DNA from: CAYQAJ01 sp964415245
GTDB lineage: Bacteria > Planctomycetota > Planctomycetia > Pirellulales > Pirellulaceae
Direction of reading: 5' to 3'
Assembly (NCBI GenBank): GCA_964415245.1
Contig: CAYQAJ010000030.1
Location: forward strand, 1 to 29,996
DNA length: 29,996 nt
In this document: one piece after another, positions 17,251 to 24,602 of the stretch
Numbering within the stretch: the first letter of the stretch is position 1
Layout: each line of letters starts with the position of its first letter
Translations under genes and position numbers: made by a program
The notes under the pieces: generated by a model
What the model was told of the DNA's origin: nothing
The model's input: the letters and a program-made list of their open reading frames with translations, nothing else
Databases searched by the model: none

Positions 17251-17417
17251 GCGCCTCGCGGCTAACCGGAGGATTCTTGCACCCGCTCCGGCACGATCCA
17301 CGGGCCGCCGTGCTCGGGCTTGAGCAGCGCTTCGGCAGCCGGATTACCGGCCAATTGTTGCGGGCCGCGTGGGCCGGCATTAGTATAACGGCAGCCGCGT
17401 TTGGATTGGAAACAGAA
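17251..17417 (-). pseudogene. Collapsed relic of a second Gfo/Idh/MocA gene
   Basis: On the minus strand, 17262-17350 encodes AGNPAAEALLKPEHGGPWIV and a few further residues to a TAG. The neighbouring intact gene ends AGNALLKREYRGPWVVPNEV. Downstream of it, 17251-17267 repeats the 17 bases found after the intact gene. Directly upstream of the remaining codons, 17366-17417 repeats the intact gene's upstream element (24 identical bases plus similar flanks). The roughly 1.3 kb coding body between them is absent. This is what a paralogue would look like after an internal deletion. Confidence 0.72.
17366..17417. promoter_or_regulatory. Conserved upstream element (copy 2)
   Basis: This is the second copy of the element at 16391-16440. 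Minus-strand TATACT lies at 17382-17387. Read on the plus strand, TATAAC at 17384-17389 lies 63 bases before the SHD1 gene ATG and could have been reused as its -10, though no good -35 is at the right distance. Confidence 0.35.
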
Positions 17418-17452
17418 AACGCCCGCGGCACCAACAAGCGGAGGAGCAGGCA

Positions 17453-18430
17453 ATGACCAGGGGCATGTTACGATGGGGCGCTTTATGTCTCACCGCGCTG
17501 GCGGTGGTGGTGCTCGCGGTCGATTCTGCCGAGGCGTGTAAGCGGCGTGCATCACGACGTGCCCGCCGCGCCGCGGCTTGCTGCTGTGAGGAGTGCCGCC
17601 CTTCTGGGAATGAGGCGGCTGCGCAGGGCGCGACGGCAGATGAGGTTCCACCGCCGCCAAGTCATAATGGAGCGCCATCGCCGAGCGACGTACCAGACGC
17701 GCCAGGTGGCGATACTCCGCCAAACGCGCCGAGCGATGATACTCCGCCGGCGGCGCCGAGTAACGAAACCCCGCCCGCCGCGCCGACCGACGAAACCGCG
17801 ACGCCACCAACCGACGACACACCGGCGGAGCAACCTTCGGAAGAACCCAAGGAACCATCTATCGATGAACCGGAGTCGCCGCCGGCCGAAGCGACGACCG
17901 ATGGCGACGTGCCGCAGCCGGCCCAATCGCGATTCCCGCTGAGCGACGAGGAGCTGCGCGATCTGTTCGAAGGATTGCCGCCGGCTCCGAGGAAAGAAGG
18001 CGACCCCGGCGGCGAAGAGCAACCCGACGCCGTGCAGCCGTCGGTCGAGCCGGCATTTCCCCTGGACGACGAAGCGCTGCGCGATTTGTTCGAGGGTTTG
18101 CCTCCCGCTCCGCGCGGGAAAGCCGACCCGGGCGCCGCGCCGGAACCCGATGACGACCAGCCGCCTCAGATAGAAAAGCCGAGTGCCGACGATCCTTTCG
18201 GCGGTGCATCGTCATCGGGGCCTGTCATGCGGCTGTGGCGCGACGACACGGGCAAATACCAAATAAGGGCGCGACTTGTGGGCAAGCTTGATGAGAACGT
18301 GCAGCTTGAAAAGGAGAACGGCCGCACGGTTGCGGTTCCCCTACATCGCCTGAGCCAGAACGACCTTCTTTACGTCTCGCGTACATCGACGGCGCGCGGC
18401 GATACGAATCCGCGGATCGTCGCCCATTAA
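17453..18430 (+). CDS. Secreted SHD1-domain protein with repeat-rich linker
   Basis: The 325-residue product starts at an ATG with GGAGGAG (17440-17446) 6 bases upstream. The signal peptide MTRGMLRWGALCLTALAVVVLA is followed by a Cys/Arg-rich patch (ACKRRASRRARRAAACCCEEC). Residues about 60-155 are a Pro/Thr/Asp/Glu-rich linker with recurring DDTPP and DETPP-like units. Two near-identical 20-residue repeats (161-180 and 202-221), with core ELRDLFEGLPPAPR, follow. After a DDPFGG motif, the C-terminal domain from residue 259 (MRLWRDDTGKYQIRARLVGK, then VAVPLHRLSQNDLLYV) matches SHD1, named for yeast Sla1, where it binds NPF-type motifs. The bacterial function is unknown. Confidence 0.82.
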   Translation: MTRGMLRWGALCLTALAVVVLAVDSAEACKRRASRRARRAAACCCEECRPSGNEAAAQGATADEVPPPPSHNGAPSPSDVPDAPGGDTPPNAPSDDTPPAAPSNETPPAAPTDETATPPTDDTPAEQPSEEPKEPSIDEPESPPAEATTDGDVPQPAQSRFPLSDEELRDLFEGLPPAPRKEGDPGGEEQPDAVQPSVEPAFPLDDEALRDLFEGLPPAPRGKADPGAAPEPDDDQPPQIEKPSADDPFGGASSSGPVMRLWRDDTGKYQIRARLVGKLDENVQLEKENGRTVAVPLHRLSQNDLLYVSRTSTARGDTNPRIVAH

Positions 18431-18466
18431 CAGCGGCAACGGTGGGGAACGAGGAGTAAACATCGA

Positions 18467-19324
18467 ATGACTCGCGCCTTCTTAGTGTTGCTGGTTACTC
18501 TCTTGGCGGGTCGGGCCCTGACGTCGGCCGCATCGGCGCAAGACGAAGAGCCAAAAAACGGCCCCGTGCGGTTGTTGCTCTTGTGCCAGGGTCCCGACGG
18601 TCATCCTACCGGTACGCATGAGTACAAGGCCGGCGTGGGGATCATGGCGGAGTGTCTGAAGCGTGTCGAGGGGCTCGAAGTCACCGTCGCTAACGCCGAC
18701 GAGCCCTGGTCCGACGGTCCCGATCTGTTGCAGAAGACAGACGGCGTGGTGATGTACCTGTCCGAGGGCGCGCGGTGGGCGCATGCCGACGCCGATCGAC
18801 TCGAAGCGTTGGCGCAGCTCGCGGCGCGGCGGGGTGGGATCGCGGCCGTGCACTGGGCCATGGGCACTAAGGAAGAACGGTACATCGAGGGCTATCTGAA
18901 ACTGGTGGGCGGTTGCCACGGTGGGGCCGACCGCAAGTACACCGTCGTCGAGACCGACCTCGCGCTCGCCGATCCCAAGCATCCGATCGCCAACGGGCTG
19001 GCCGACTTTCACATTCGCGACGAGTTCTATTACCGGCTCAAGCTGGTCAAGGGGGATCGCGGCGTGCGGCCGATTGTCACCGCACCAATCGAAGGGCAGC
19101 AGGAAACGCTGGCCTGGGCATGGGAGCGTCCCGACGGCGGCCGCTCGTTCGGTTTCTGCGGCTGCCACTTTCACGAGAATTGGATGCGGCCCGAGTACCG
19201 CCGACTGGTGTGCCAGGGCATTCTGTGGTCGCTGAAGCTGCCCGTGCCCGAGAAGGGGCTGAACGTCGACGTCGACGAGTCGCTCTATGCGCTGCCGGAA
19301 GCGACGGGGGTGGAATCGCAGTGA
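18467..19324 (+). CDS. Secreted ThuA-like protein
   Basis: The 285-residue product has a signal peptide (MTRAFLVLLVTLLAGRALTSAASA) and an upstream GAGGAG (18451-18456). The mature part resembles the ThuA/glutamine-amidotransferase-like fold. VRLLLLCQGPDGHPTGTHEY opens it, KTDGVVMYLSEGARW gives the central strand, and GGIAAVHWAMGTKEERYIEGYLKLVGGCHGG is the typical His-containing block. FGFCGCHFHENWMRPEYRRLVCQGILW follows near the end. Family members are linked to sugar (trehalose or disaccharide) use in rhizobia and are common next to oxidoreductases and DUF1553 proteins in planctomycetes; the biochemical activity is unsettled. The gene follows the SHD1 gene by 36 bases and precedes the DUF1553/DUF1501 pair. 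Confidence 0.83.
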   Translation: MTRAFLVLLVTLLAGRALTSAASAQDEEPKNGPVRLLLLCQGPDGHPTGTHEYKAGVGIMAECLKRVEGLEVTVANADEPWSDGPDLLQKTDGVVMYLSEGARWAHADADRLEALAQLAARRGGIAAVHWAMGTKEERYIEGYLKLVGGCHGGADRKYTVVETDLALADPKHPIANGLADFHIRDEFYYRLKLVKGDRGVRPIVTAPIEGQQETLAWAWERPDGGRSFGFCGCHFHENWMRPEYRRLVCQGILWSLKLPVPEKGLNVDVDESLYALPEATGVESQ

Positions 19325-19325
19325 G

Positions 19326-19353
19326 CGTCGCCTCTCGCTCCGCGAGAGGGCGT
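19326..19353 (-). repeat. 30-base palindromic repeat, copy 1 (inverted)
   Basis: This stretch is the reverse complement of 28 of the 30 bases at 19399-19428. It contains the hairpin CCTCTCGC / GCGAGAGG with a three-base loop. It begins two bases after the ThuA stop codon and may act as a transcription-attenuating or mRNA-stabilising hairpin. Confidence 0.85.
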
Positions 19354-19398
19354 CGGAAACACAACGCCCGGTCGCGGTGCGAGAGGACATCGCCATCA

Positions 19399-19428
19399 GC
19401 ACGCCCTCTCGCGGAGCGAGAGGCGACG
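19399..19428 (+). repeat. 30-base palindromic repeat, copy 2
   Basis: Identical over 30 bases to 22262-22291 and inverted relative to copy 1, which is 45 bases away. The two could pair to form a long stem. Confidence 0.88.
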
Positions 19429-19705
19429 TTCCCGATCCCCGTCCCCGATACCCAACCCCCTCCCAGTTGCCAGTCGCTAATCCCTGCCCCGGCGGGGCAG
19501 CGCTGCGACCGGTTCAGAGCGCATTTTCGACCTGCGCTCGGGTCGAAATCGGGGTTCCCGCGCGCTTGCCCAGTGGCGGTAAGTACTGCGCATCGCTTTC
19601 CGGCTGGTATGATGGAATATGCGCCGGTCCGTCGCGGCGGGACAATTGCCCGGCGGCGGAATAATTCTTGGTCATTCCAGGGCGAACGATCGCGCGACGA
19701 AAGCC

Positions 19706-22700
19706 ATGCGCGCCAGAGTTGTCATCTCGAAGTGGGTCGCAGCGATAGTGCTGTGTGGCGTGTTCTGCGCGCTGCCGCTATGGATTGGCAGGGCACCGAG
19801 TGGCGCCGCCGACGAGAAGCCGAGTGCACCGGGTGAGCGAACGTCCAAACGACCGATCGATTTCAGCCTCGACATTCGCCCGATTCTGTCCGAGCACTGT
19901 TTCCGCTGCCACGGACCGGACGACGGCGCGCGGCAGGCTGAATTGCGGCTTGACCAACGCGAGTCTGCCCTGGGTGAATTGGAATCGGGCGGCCGCGCGA
20001 TTGTACCTGGCGAATTGACTCACAGCGAGCTCTTCCGCCGTATCACCAGCAGCGATCCATCCGAGCGCATGCCGCCCGAAGAGACGGGCAAAAAGCTTTC
20101 GCCTCGGCAAATCGCGCTCGTGCGCGAGTGGATCGAAAGCGGCGCGTCGTGGGGACCGCACTGGGCGTACGTGGCGCCGCGCCGGCATCCGCTACCGCAA
20201 GTCATGGATGCCAAGTGGGCCGTGAACGCCGTCGATCGATTCATCCTCGCGCGACTTGAAGCCGAGGGAATCGCGCCTTCGCCGCGTGCATCCAAGGAAA
20301 CTCTCATTCGCCGCTTGTCGCTCGACCTGACCGGTCTGGGGCCGACGCCCGACGAGGTCGACGCTTTTCGCGCCGACGACCGGCCCGATGCGTACGAGCG
20401 GCTGGTCGATCGGCTGCTGGCGTCGCCGCGGCATGGCGAGTGGATGGCGCTGCACTGGCTCGACCTGGCCCGTTACGCCGACACGCACGGTTACCACACC
20501 GACAGCCACCGCGACATGTGGCGGTGGCGCGATTGGGTGATTGCAGCCTACAACCGCAATATGCCGTTCGACCGATTCACCATCGAGCAGATCGCCGGCG
20601 ACTTGCTGACCGACGCCACGCTCGAGCAAACGGTCGCCACCGGCTTCAACCGCAACAACATGGTGAACTTCGAAAATGGCGCCATTGCCGAGGAGTACCG
20701 CACCGAGTACGTGGCCGACCGCGTCGTCACTACCGCCACGGTATGGTTGGGGCAGACGATGCGTTGCGCCCGTTGCCACGACCACAAGTTCGACCCGATT
20801 TCGCAGCGGGACTTCTACCGGATGTTCGCGTTCTTTAATAGCGTGCCGGAGAAGGGGCTCGACGGGCAGAAGGGGAACGCCGAGCCGTTTATCGCGGCCC
20901 CCACGGCGTTGCAAACCGCGCATCTCGAAGAATGTCGCGAGCAGCTTGCCGCGTTGGAGCGGAAAATGGCGGAGCGCGCGGTGGTGGCCACCGACGAGCA
21001 GCGCGAGTGGGAAGCCCGGCTTCGCGAGGGCTCGGGCGAATCGCCGCGCCCGCCCGACGACGTGATTCTGTATTGCCCGCTGGATGAGGGGAAGTTGGTG
21101 GAAAAGTCGGGTGACACACCAGTTGGTGGTGCGCCTCACGTTGAAGGGAACGCGATACAGGTCCCCGGAAGATTTGGCGACGCGCTGTTGTTCGATGGGA
21201 ATACGCACGTCGATCTGGGGCACGTGGCGGCGCTGGATCGCGAGAGTCCGTTCTCGTGCGGCGCATGGGTGTATCGCACGACCGACGATACGATGACGAT
21301 TCTGGCGCGAGTGAGCGAGACCGAAGACGGTCGCGGATTCGCTATCGAGCTCGATGAGGGGCGGCCTGCCGTGCGGTTGGTTCACAAGTGGCCCGACAGC
21401 GCACAGCGCGTTTTGGCAAAGGGCGCGGTGGCGTCGCGCAAGTGGCAGCACGTGGCGGTCACGTACGACGGTTCGAGCAAGGCCGCCGGCATAAGAATCT
21501 ACATTGACGGGGCATTGCAGGAAATCGCGGTCGAGCGCGACACACTCGACGGCACGATCGAGGCCGATGCGCCGCTACTGCTAGGCCGGCGCGGCAGCGA
21601 AGCGCCGTTTCGCGGCATGATCGACGAGCTGCGTTTGTACGGCCGCGCCTTGACCGCGACCGATGCCGCGCTCTTGGCCGGGAGCGACCCCATCCGGGAG
21701 ATCGCCGCAGTTGCGCCCGACAAGCGAACCGCGGAGCAGTCGGCGACGATCGAGTCGTACTTTCTCAACAACTGCGACGAGCCGTATCGGCAATTGGCGG
21801 TCCAAGCCCATGAAGTGCGCCGGCGGCAGACGGAGATCGAGGCCGCCATCCCCACCACGATGGTGATGCAAGAGATGGATACGCCGCGCGAGACGTTCGT
21901 ACTCGAGCGCGGCGCGTACGACCATCCTACCGACCGCGTTACCCCCGGCGTGCCCGAATTTCTGCCGCCGTTGCCCGAAGGAGCACCGGCTAACCGGCTG
22001 GCATTTGCGCGGTGGCTCGTCGATCCAGCCAACCCGCTCACGGCGCGAGTCACCGTGAATCGCTACTGGCAGATGCTCTTCGGAGCCGGCATCGTGGCCA
22101 CGGCCGACGATTTCGGTGTGCGGGGCGATTCGCCTAGTCATCCTGAATTGCTCGATTGGCTGGCGTGCGAGTTCGTGGATAGCGGCTGGGACACGCAGCA
22201 CATGCTTCGGTTGATGGTCACATCGGCGGCGTATCGGCAGACGTCGGCGTTCGGCGAAAGGGCACGCCCTCTCGCGGAGCGAGAGGCGACGGGGGACGAG
22301 CTGCTGGCGCGCGATCCACACAATCGCTTACTCGCGCGAGCGACGCGGATGCGCCTTCCCGCCGAGGCGATTCGCGACAACGCGCTTTCGGCCGCGGGAA
22401 TGCTCTCCGACAAGATCGGCGGGCGCAGCGTCTATCCCTATCAACCGCCGGGATTGTGGGAAGAAGTCTCCTACAACCCGAACGAGTATTCGGCGCAGAA
22501 GTATACGCAGAGCCACGGCGAGGCTTTGTACCGCCGCGGCATGTACACGTTCTGGAAGCGGTCGGTACCGCCGCCGGCGCTGGCCGCGCTTGATGCCCCC
22601 GATCGCGAAGTTTGCACGGTCACGCGCTTCCCCAGCAATACGCCGCTGCAAGCGCTGGTGCTGATGAACGACCCGACGTTCGTCGAAGCGGCCCGCGCTC

Positions 22701-22987
22701 TGGCCCAGCGCGTGATGACCGAAACGGCCGACGATCCAAGCGAGCGTGTGGCGCTGATCTACCGCCTCGTGCTGGGGCGGCGACCGCTGCCTGAGGAAGC
22801 CGAACTGCTTTTGGAAGCGTACGACGAGCAGTTGGCCCAGTACCGCCAGATTCCCGACGAAGCGGTGGCGCTGTTGTCGGTGGGTGAATCGCCGCGCGAT
22901 ACAGCACTCGACGCTTGCGAGCACGCCGCGTGGACCACCGTTGCCAGCATCGTGCTGAACATCGACGAGGCGATCACGAAACCATGA
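19706..22987 (+). CDS. PSCyt1 / DUF1549 / LamG / DUF1553 exported protein
   Basis: The 1093-residue product starts at the ATG that opens a signal peptide (MRARVVISKWVAAIVLCGVF). Domains in order: planctomycete cytochrome-type PSCyt1 with CFRCH (C65, C68, H69); DUF1549 (about 171-390), carrying a second heme-like CxxCH at 354-358; a concanavalin/LamG domain (about 450-660, VILYCPLDEG and CGAWVYRTT to GMIDELRLYGRAL); and DUF1553 (about 745-1080, FARWLVDPANPLTARVTVNRYW to DREVCTVTRFPSNTPLQALVLMNDPTFVEAARALA). Such proteins are abundant in planctomycetes and are thought to act in extracytoplasmic polymer breakdown or electron transfer; the reaction is unknown. An in-frame palindromic repeat inserts residues near 852-863. 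The stop overlaps the DUF1501 start (ATGA), so the two are translationally coupled. Confidence 0.92.
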   Translation: MRARVVISKWVAAIVLCGVFCALPLWIGRAPSGAADEKPSAPGERTSKRPIDFSLDIRPILSEHCFRCHGPDDGARQAELRLDQRESALGELESGGRAIVPGELTHSELFRRITSSDPSERMPPEETGKKLSPRQIALVREWIESGASWGPHWAYVAPRRHPLPQVMDAKWAVNAVDRFILARLEAEGIAPSPRASKETLIRRLSLDLTGLGPTPDEVDAFRADDRPDAYERLVDRLLASPRHGEWMALHWLDLARYADTHGYHTDSHRDMWRWRDWVIAAYNRNMPFDRFTIEQIAGDLLTDATLEQTVATGFNRNNMVNFENGAIAEEYRTEYVADRVVTTATVWLGQTMRCARCHDHKFDPISQRDFYRMFAFFNSVPEKGLDGQKGNAEPFIAAPTALQTAHLEECREQLAALERKMAERAVVATDEQREWEARLREGSGESPRPPDDVILYCPLDEGKLVEKSGDTPVGGAPHVEGNAIQVPGRFGDALLFDGNTHVDLGHVAALDRESPFSCGAWVYRTTDDTMTILARVSETEDGRGFAIELDEGRPAVRLVHKWPDSAQRVLAKGAVASRKWQHVAVTYDGSSKAAGIRIYIDGALQEIAVERDTLDGTIEADAPLLLGRRGSEAPFRGMIDELRLYGRALTATDAALLAGSDPIREIAAVAPDKRTAEQSATIESYFLNNCDEPYRQLAVQAHEVRRRQTEIEAAIPTTMVMQEMDTPRETFVLERGAYDHPTDRVTPGVPEFLPPLPEGAPANRLAFARWLVDPANPLTARVTVNRYWQMLFGAGIVATADDFGVRGDSPSHPELLDWLACEFVDSGWDTQHMLRLMVTSAAYRQTSAFGERARPLAEREATGDELLARDPHNRLLARATRMRLPAEAIRDNALSAAGMLSDKIGGRSVYPYQPPGLWEEVSYNPNEYSAQKYTQSHGEALYRRGMYTFWKRSVPPPALAALDAPDREVCTVTRFPSNTPLQALVLMNDPTFVEAARALAQRVMTETADDPSERVALIYRLVLGRRPLPEEAELLLEAYDEQLAQYRQIPDEAVALLSVGESPRDTALDACEHAAWTTVASIVLNIDEAITKP
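22262..22291 (+). repeat. 30-base palindromic repeat, copy 3, inside DUF1553 coding region
   Basis: Identical to 19399-19428. It is read in frame as ARPLAEREAT within the DUF1553 region, between AYRQTSAFGER and GDELLARDPHNRL, where related proteins normally have only a few residues (for example RVTPELL). No frameshift or stop results. Confidence 0.88.
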
Positions 22988-24483
22988 GTCGCTTATCCGA
23001 ACAACTCGATCCCGCTCTGTCGCTGACGCGGCGCCAGTTCTTCGACCGTACGAGCACCGGCATCGGCGTCGTGGCGCTGGCGTGGCTGTTGAATCCGCGG
23101 CTGTTCGGCGATGAAATTGGGCGATCGTCGTCCAGCGGCGGCGATTCCGTCGGCAGCGCCGCGGCCAACGGCGGTCTGGCCGATCTGCCGCACTTAGCCC
23201 CCAGGGCCAAGCGTGTCATTTTCCTGCATCAGTCGGGCGCCCCCTCGCAGTTGGATTTGTTCGACCACAAGCCCAAGCTCGTCGACACGCAGGGCGAGGA
23301 GCTGCCCGAGTCGATTCGCATGGGGCAGCGGCTGACCGGCATGACAGCCGACCAGAAGACGAAGCCGATCACGCCGTCGCTGTTCCAGTTTGCGCGGCAT
23401 GGCAAGTGCGGCGTCGAGCTGAGCGAACTACTGCCGTACACGGCCGGCGTGGTCGACGAGCTGTGCATCATCCGCTCGATGTACACCGAGGCCATCAACC
23501 ACGATCCGGCCATCACGCTCATGCAGACCGGCAGCCAGCAGCCGGGCCGACCGAGCATGGGGGCCTGGCTCAGCTACGGGCTGGGAAGCGAGAACCACGA
23601 CCTGCCCGCGTTCATCGTGTTCATCTCGGGCGGAAGCCCCGGCGACCAGCCGCTGTATGGCCGCCTGTGGGGATCGGGCTTCTTGCCGTCGCGGCATCAG
23701 GGAGTGAAGTTTCGCGGCAGCGGCGACCCCGTACTGTACCTATCGAATCCGCCGGGCATCGACGCAACGACCCGCCGCCGCATGCTCGACGCCGCCGGCC
23801 GCATCAACCGCATGGCGCGCGAGTCGACGAGCGACCCCGAAATCGACGCCCGCATCGCCCAGTACGAGCTGGCCTACCGCATGCAGATGTCGGTGCCCAA
23901 AATCGCCAACACGGCCGACGAGCCCGAGAGCACGTTCGAGCTGTACGGCGACGACGCCCGCAAGCCCGGCACGTACGCTGCGAACTGTTTGCTCGCGCGG
24001 CGGCTTGTCGAGCGGGGCGTACGGTTCGTGCAGCTTTACCACCGCGACTGGGATCACCACAGCAATCTGCCGGGCCGAATTCGAACCAAGTGCCAGGAAA
24101 CCGATCGGGCGACGGCGGCGCTGGTGGCCGATCTCAAGCAGCGCGGCCTCTTGGACGACACGCTGGTCGTGTGGGCGGGCGAGTTCGGTCGCACCGTGTA
24201 CTGCCAGGGGGAGCTGACCAAGGACAACTACGGCCGCGATCATCACCCCCGTTGTTTCACCATTTGGATGGCGGGGGGCGGAGTGCGGGGCGGCATGACG
24301 CTGGGGGCCACCGACGAATTCTCGTACAACATCGTCGAGCGGCCCGTGCACGTGCACGATTTGCAGGCCACGATTCTGCACTGCCTGGGCATCGACCACA
24401 CGCGTCTCACGTACCGCAGCGAAGGCCGCGACCACCGCCTGACCGACATCGCGGGCGAGGTGGTTTCAGAAATCCTCACATAA
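22984..24483 (+). CDS. Tat-exported DUF1501 protein
   Basis: The 499-residue product starts in the ATGA overlap with the DUF1553 gene. A twin-arginine signal (LTRRQFFDRTSTGIGVVALAWLL) is followed by the alkaline-phosphatase/sulfatase-like DUF1501 fold: VIFLHQSGAPSQLDLFDHKP, GSQQPGRPSMGAWLSYGLGS, ARRLVERGVRFVQLYHRDWD, VVWAGEFGRTVYCQG and DHHPRCFTIWMAGGGVRGG. The positions of His and Asp in DHHPR and HVHDLQATIL resemble metal-binding sites of that superfamily, but no activity has been established for the family to my knowledge. Paired DUF1553 and DUF1501 genes are a hallmark of planctomycetes and related phyla, and the products probably work together outside the cytoplasm. Confidence 0.93.
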   Translation: MSRLSEQLDPALSLTRRQFFDRTSTGIGVVALAWLLNPRLFGDEIGRSSSSGGDSVGSAAANGGLADLPHLAPRAKRVIFLHQSGAPSQLDLFDHKPKLVDTQGEELPESIRMGQRLTGMTADQKTKPITPSLFQFARHGKCGVELSELLPYTAGVVDELCIIRSMYTEAINHDPAITLMQTGSQQPGRPSMGAWLSYGLGSENHDLPAFIVFISGGSPGDQPLYGRLWGSGFLPSRHQGVKFRGSGDPVLYLSNPPGIDATTRRRMLDAAGRINRMARESTSDPEIDARIAQYELAYRMQMSVPKIANTADEPESTFELYGDDARKPGTYAANCLLARRLVERGVRFVQLYHRDWDHHSNLPGRIRTKCQETDRATAALVADLKQRGLLDDTLVVWAGEFGRTVYCQGELTKDNYGRDHHPRCFTIWMAGGGVRGGMTLGATDEFSYNIVERPVHVHDLQATILHCLGIDHTRLTYRSEGRDHRLTDIAGEVVSEILT

Positions 24484-24493
24484 GCCTTAACTC

Positions 24494-24516
24494 GTGCCGA
24501 GGCTCCGCCTCGGCAC
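24494..24516. terminator. Hairpin after the DUF1501 gene
   Basis: A 9-base perfect stem (GTGCCGAGG / CCTCGGCAC) with a 5-base loop begins 11 bases after the DUF1501 stop. There is no T-tract, so it may be a dispersed palindrome or mRNA-stabilising hairpin as much as a terminator. A second smaller hairpin, CCAGGC / GCCTGG, follows at 24576-24590. Confidence 0.5.
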
Positions 24517-24602
24517 TCACTGTCTGCCCGGCTCTGCCGGTACTGGTCGAGTCAAAGTTGGCACGTGCTGCAATTCCAGGCGGAGCCTGGGAACCAGTAG
24601 AG

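Larger units (their letters stand above)
19325..19705. other. Intergenic region with an inverted repeat pair
   Basis: There is no gene in these 381 bases. They hold two oppositely oriented copies of a 30-base repeat, described separately, and a GC-rich hairpin at 19484-19500 (CTGCCCC / GGGGCAG) that lacks a T-tract. The DUF1553 gene start has only a weak GAAAG signal. Whether the ThuA gene is co-transcribed across this gap is uncertain. Confidence 0.5.

Noticed and set aside
19326..19428. A CRISPR array
   Set aside because: Only three copies, two inverted, irregular spacing, no cas genes; it is a palindromic repeat family.
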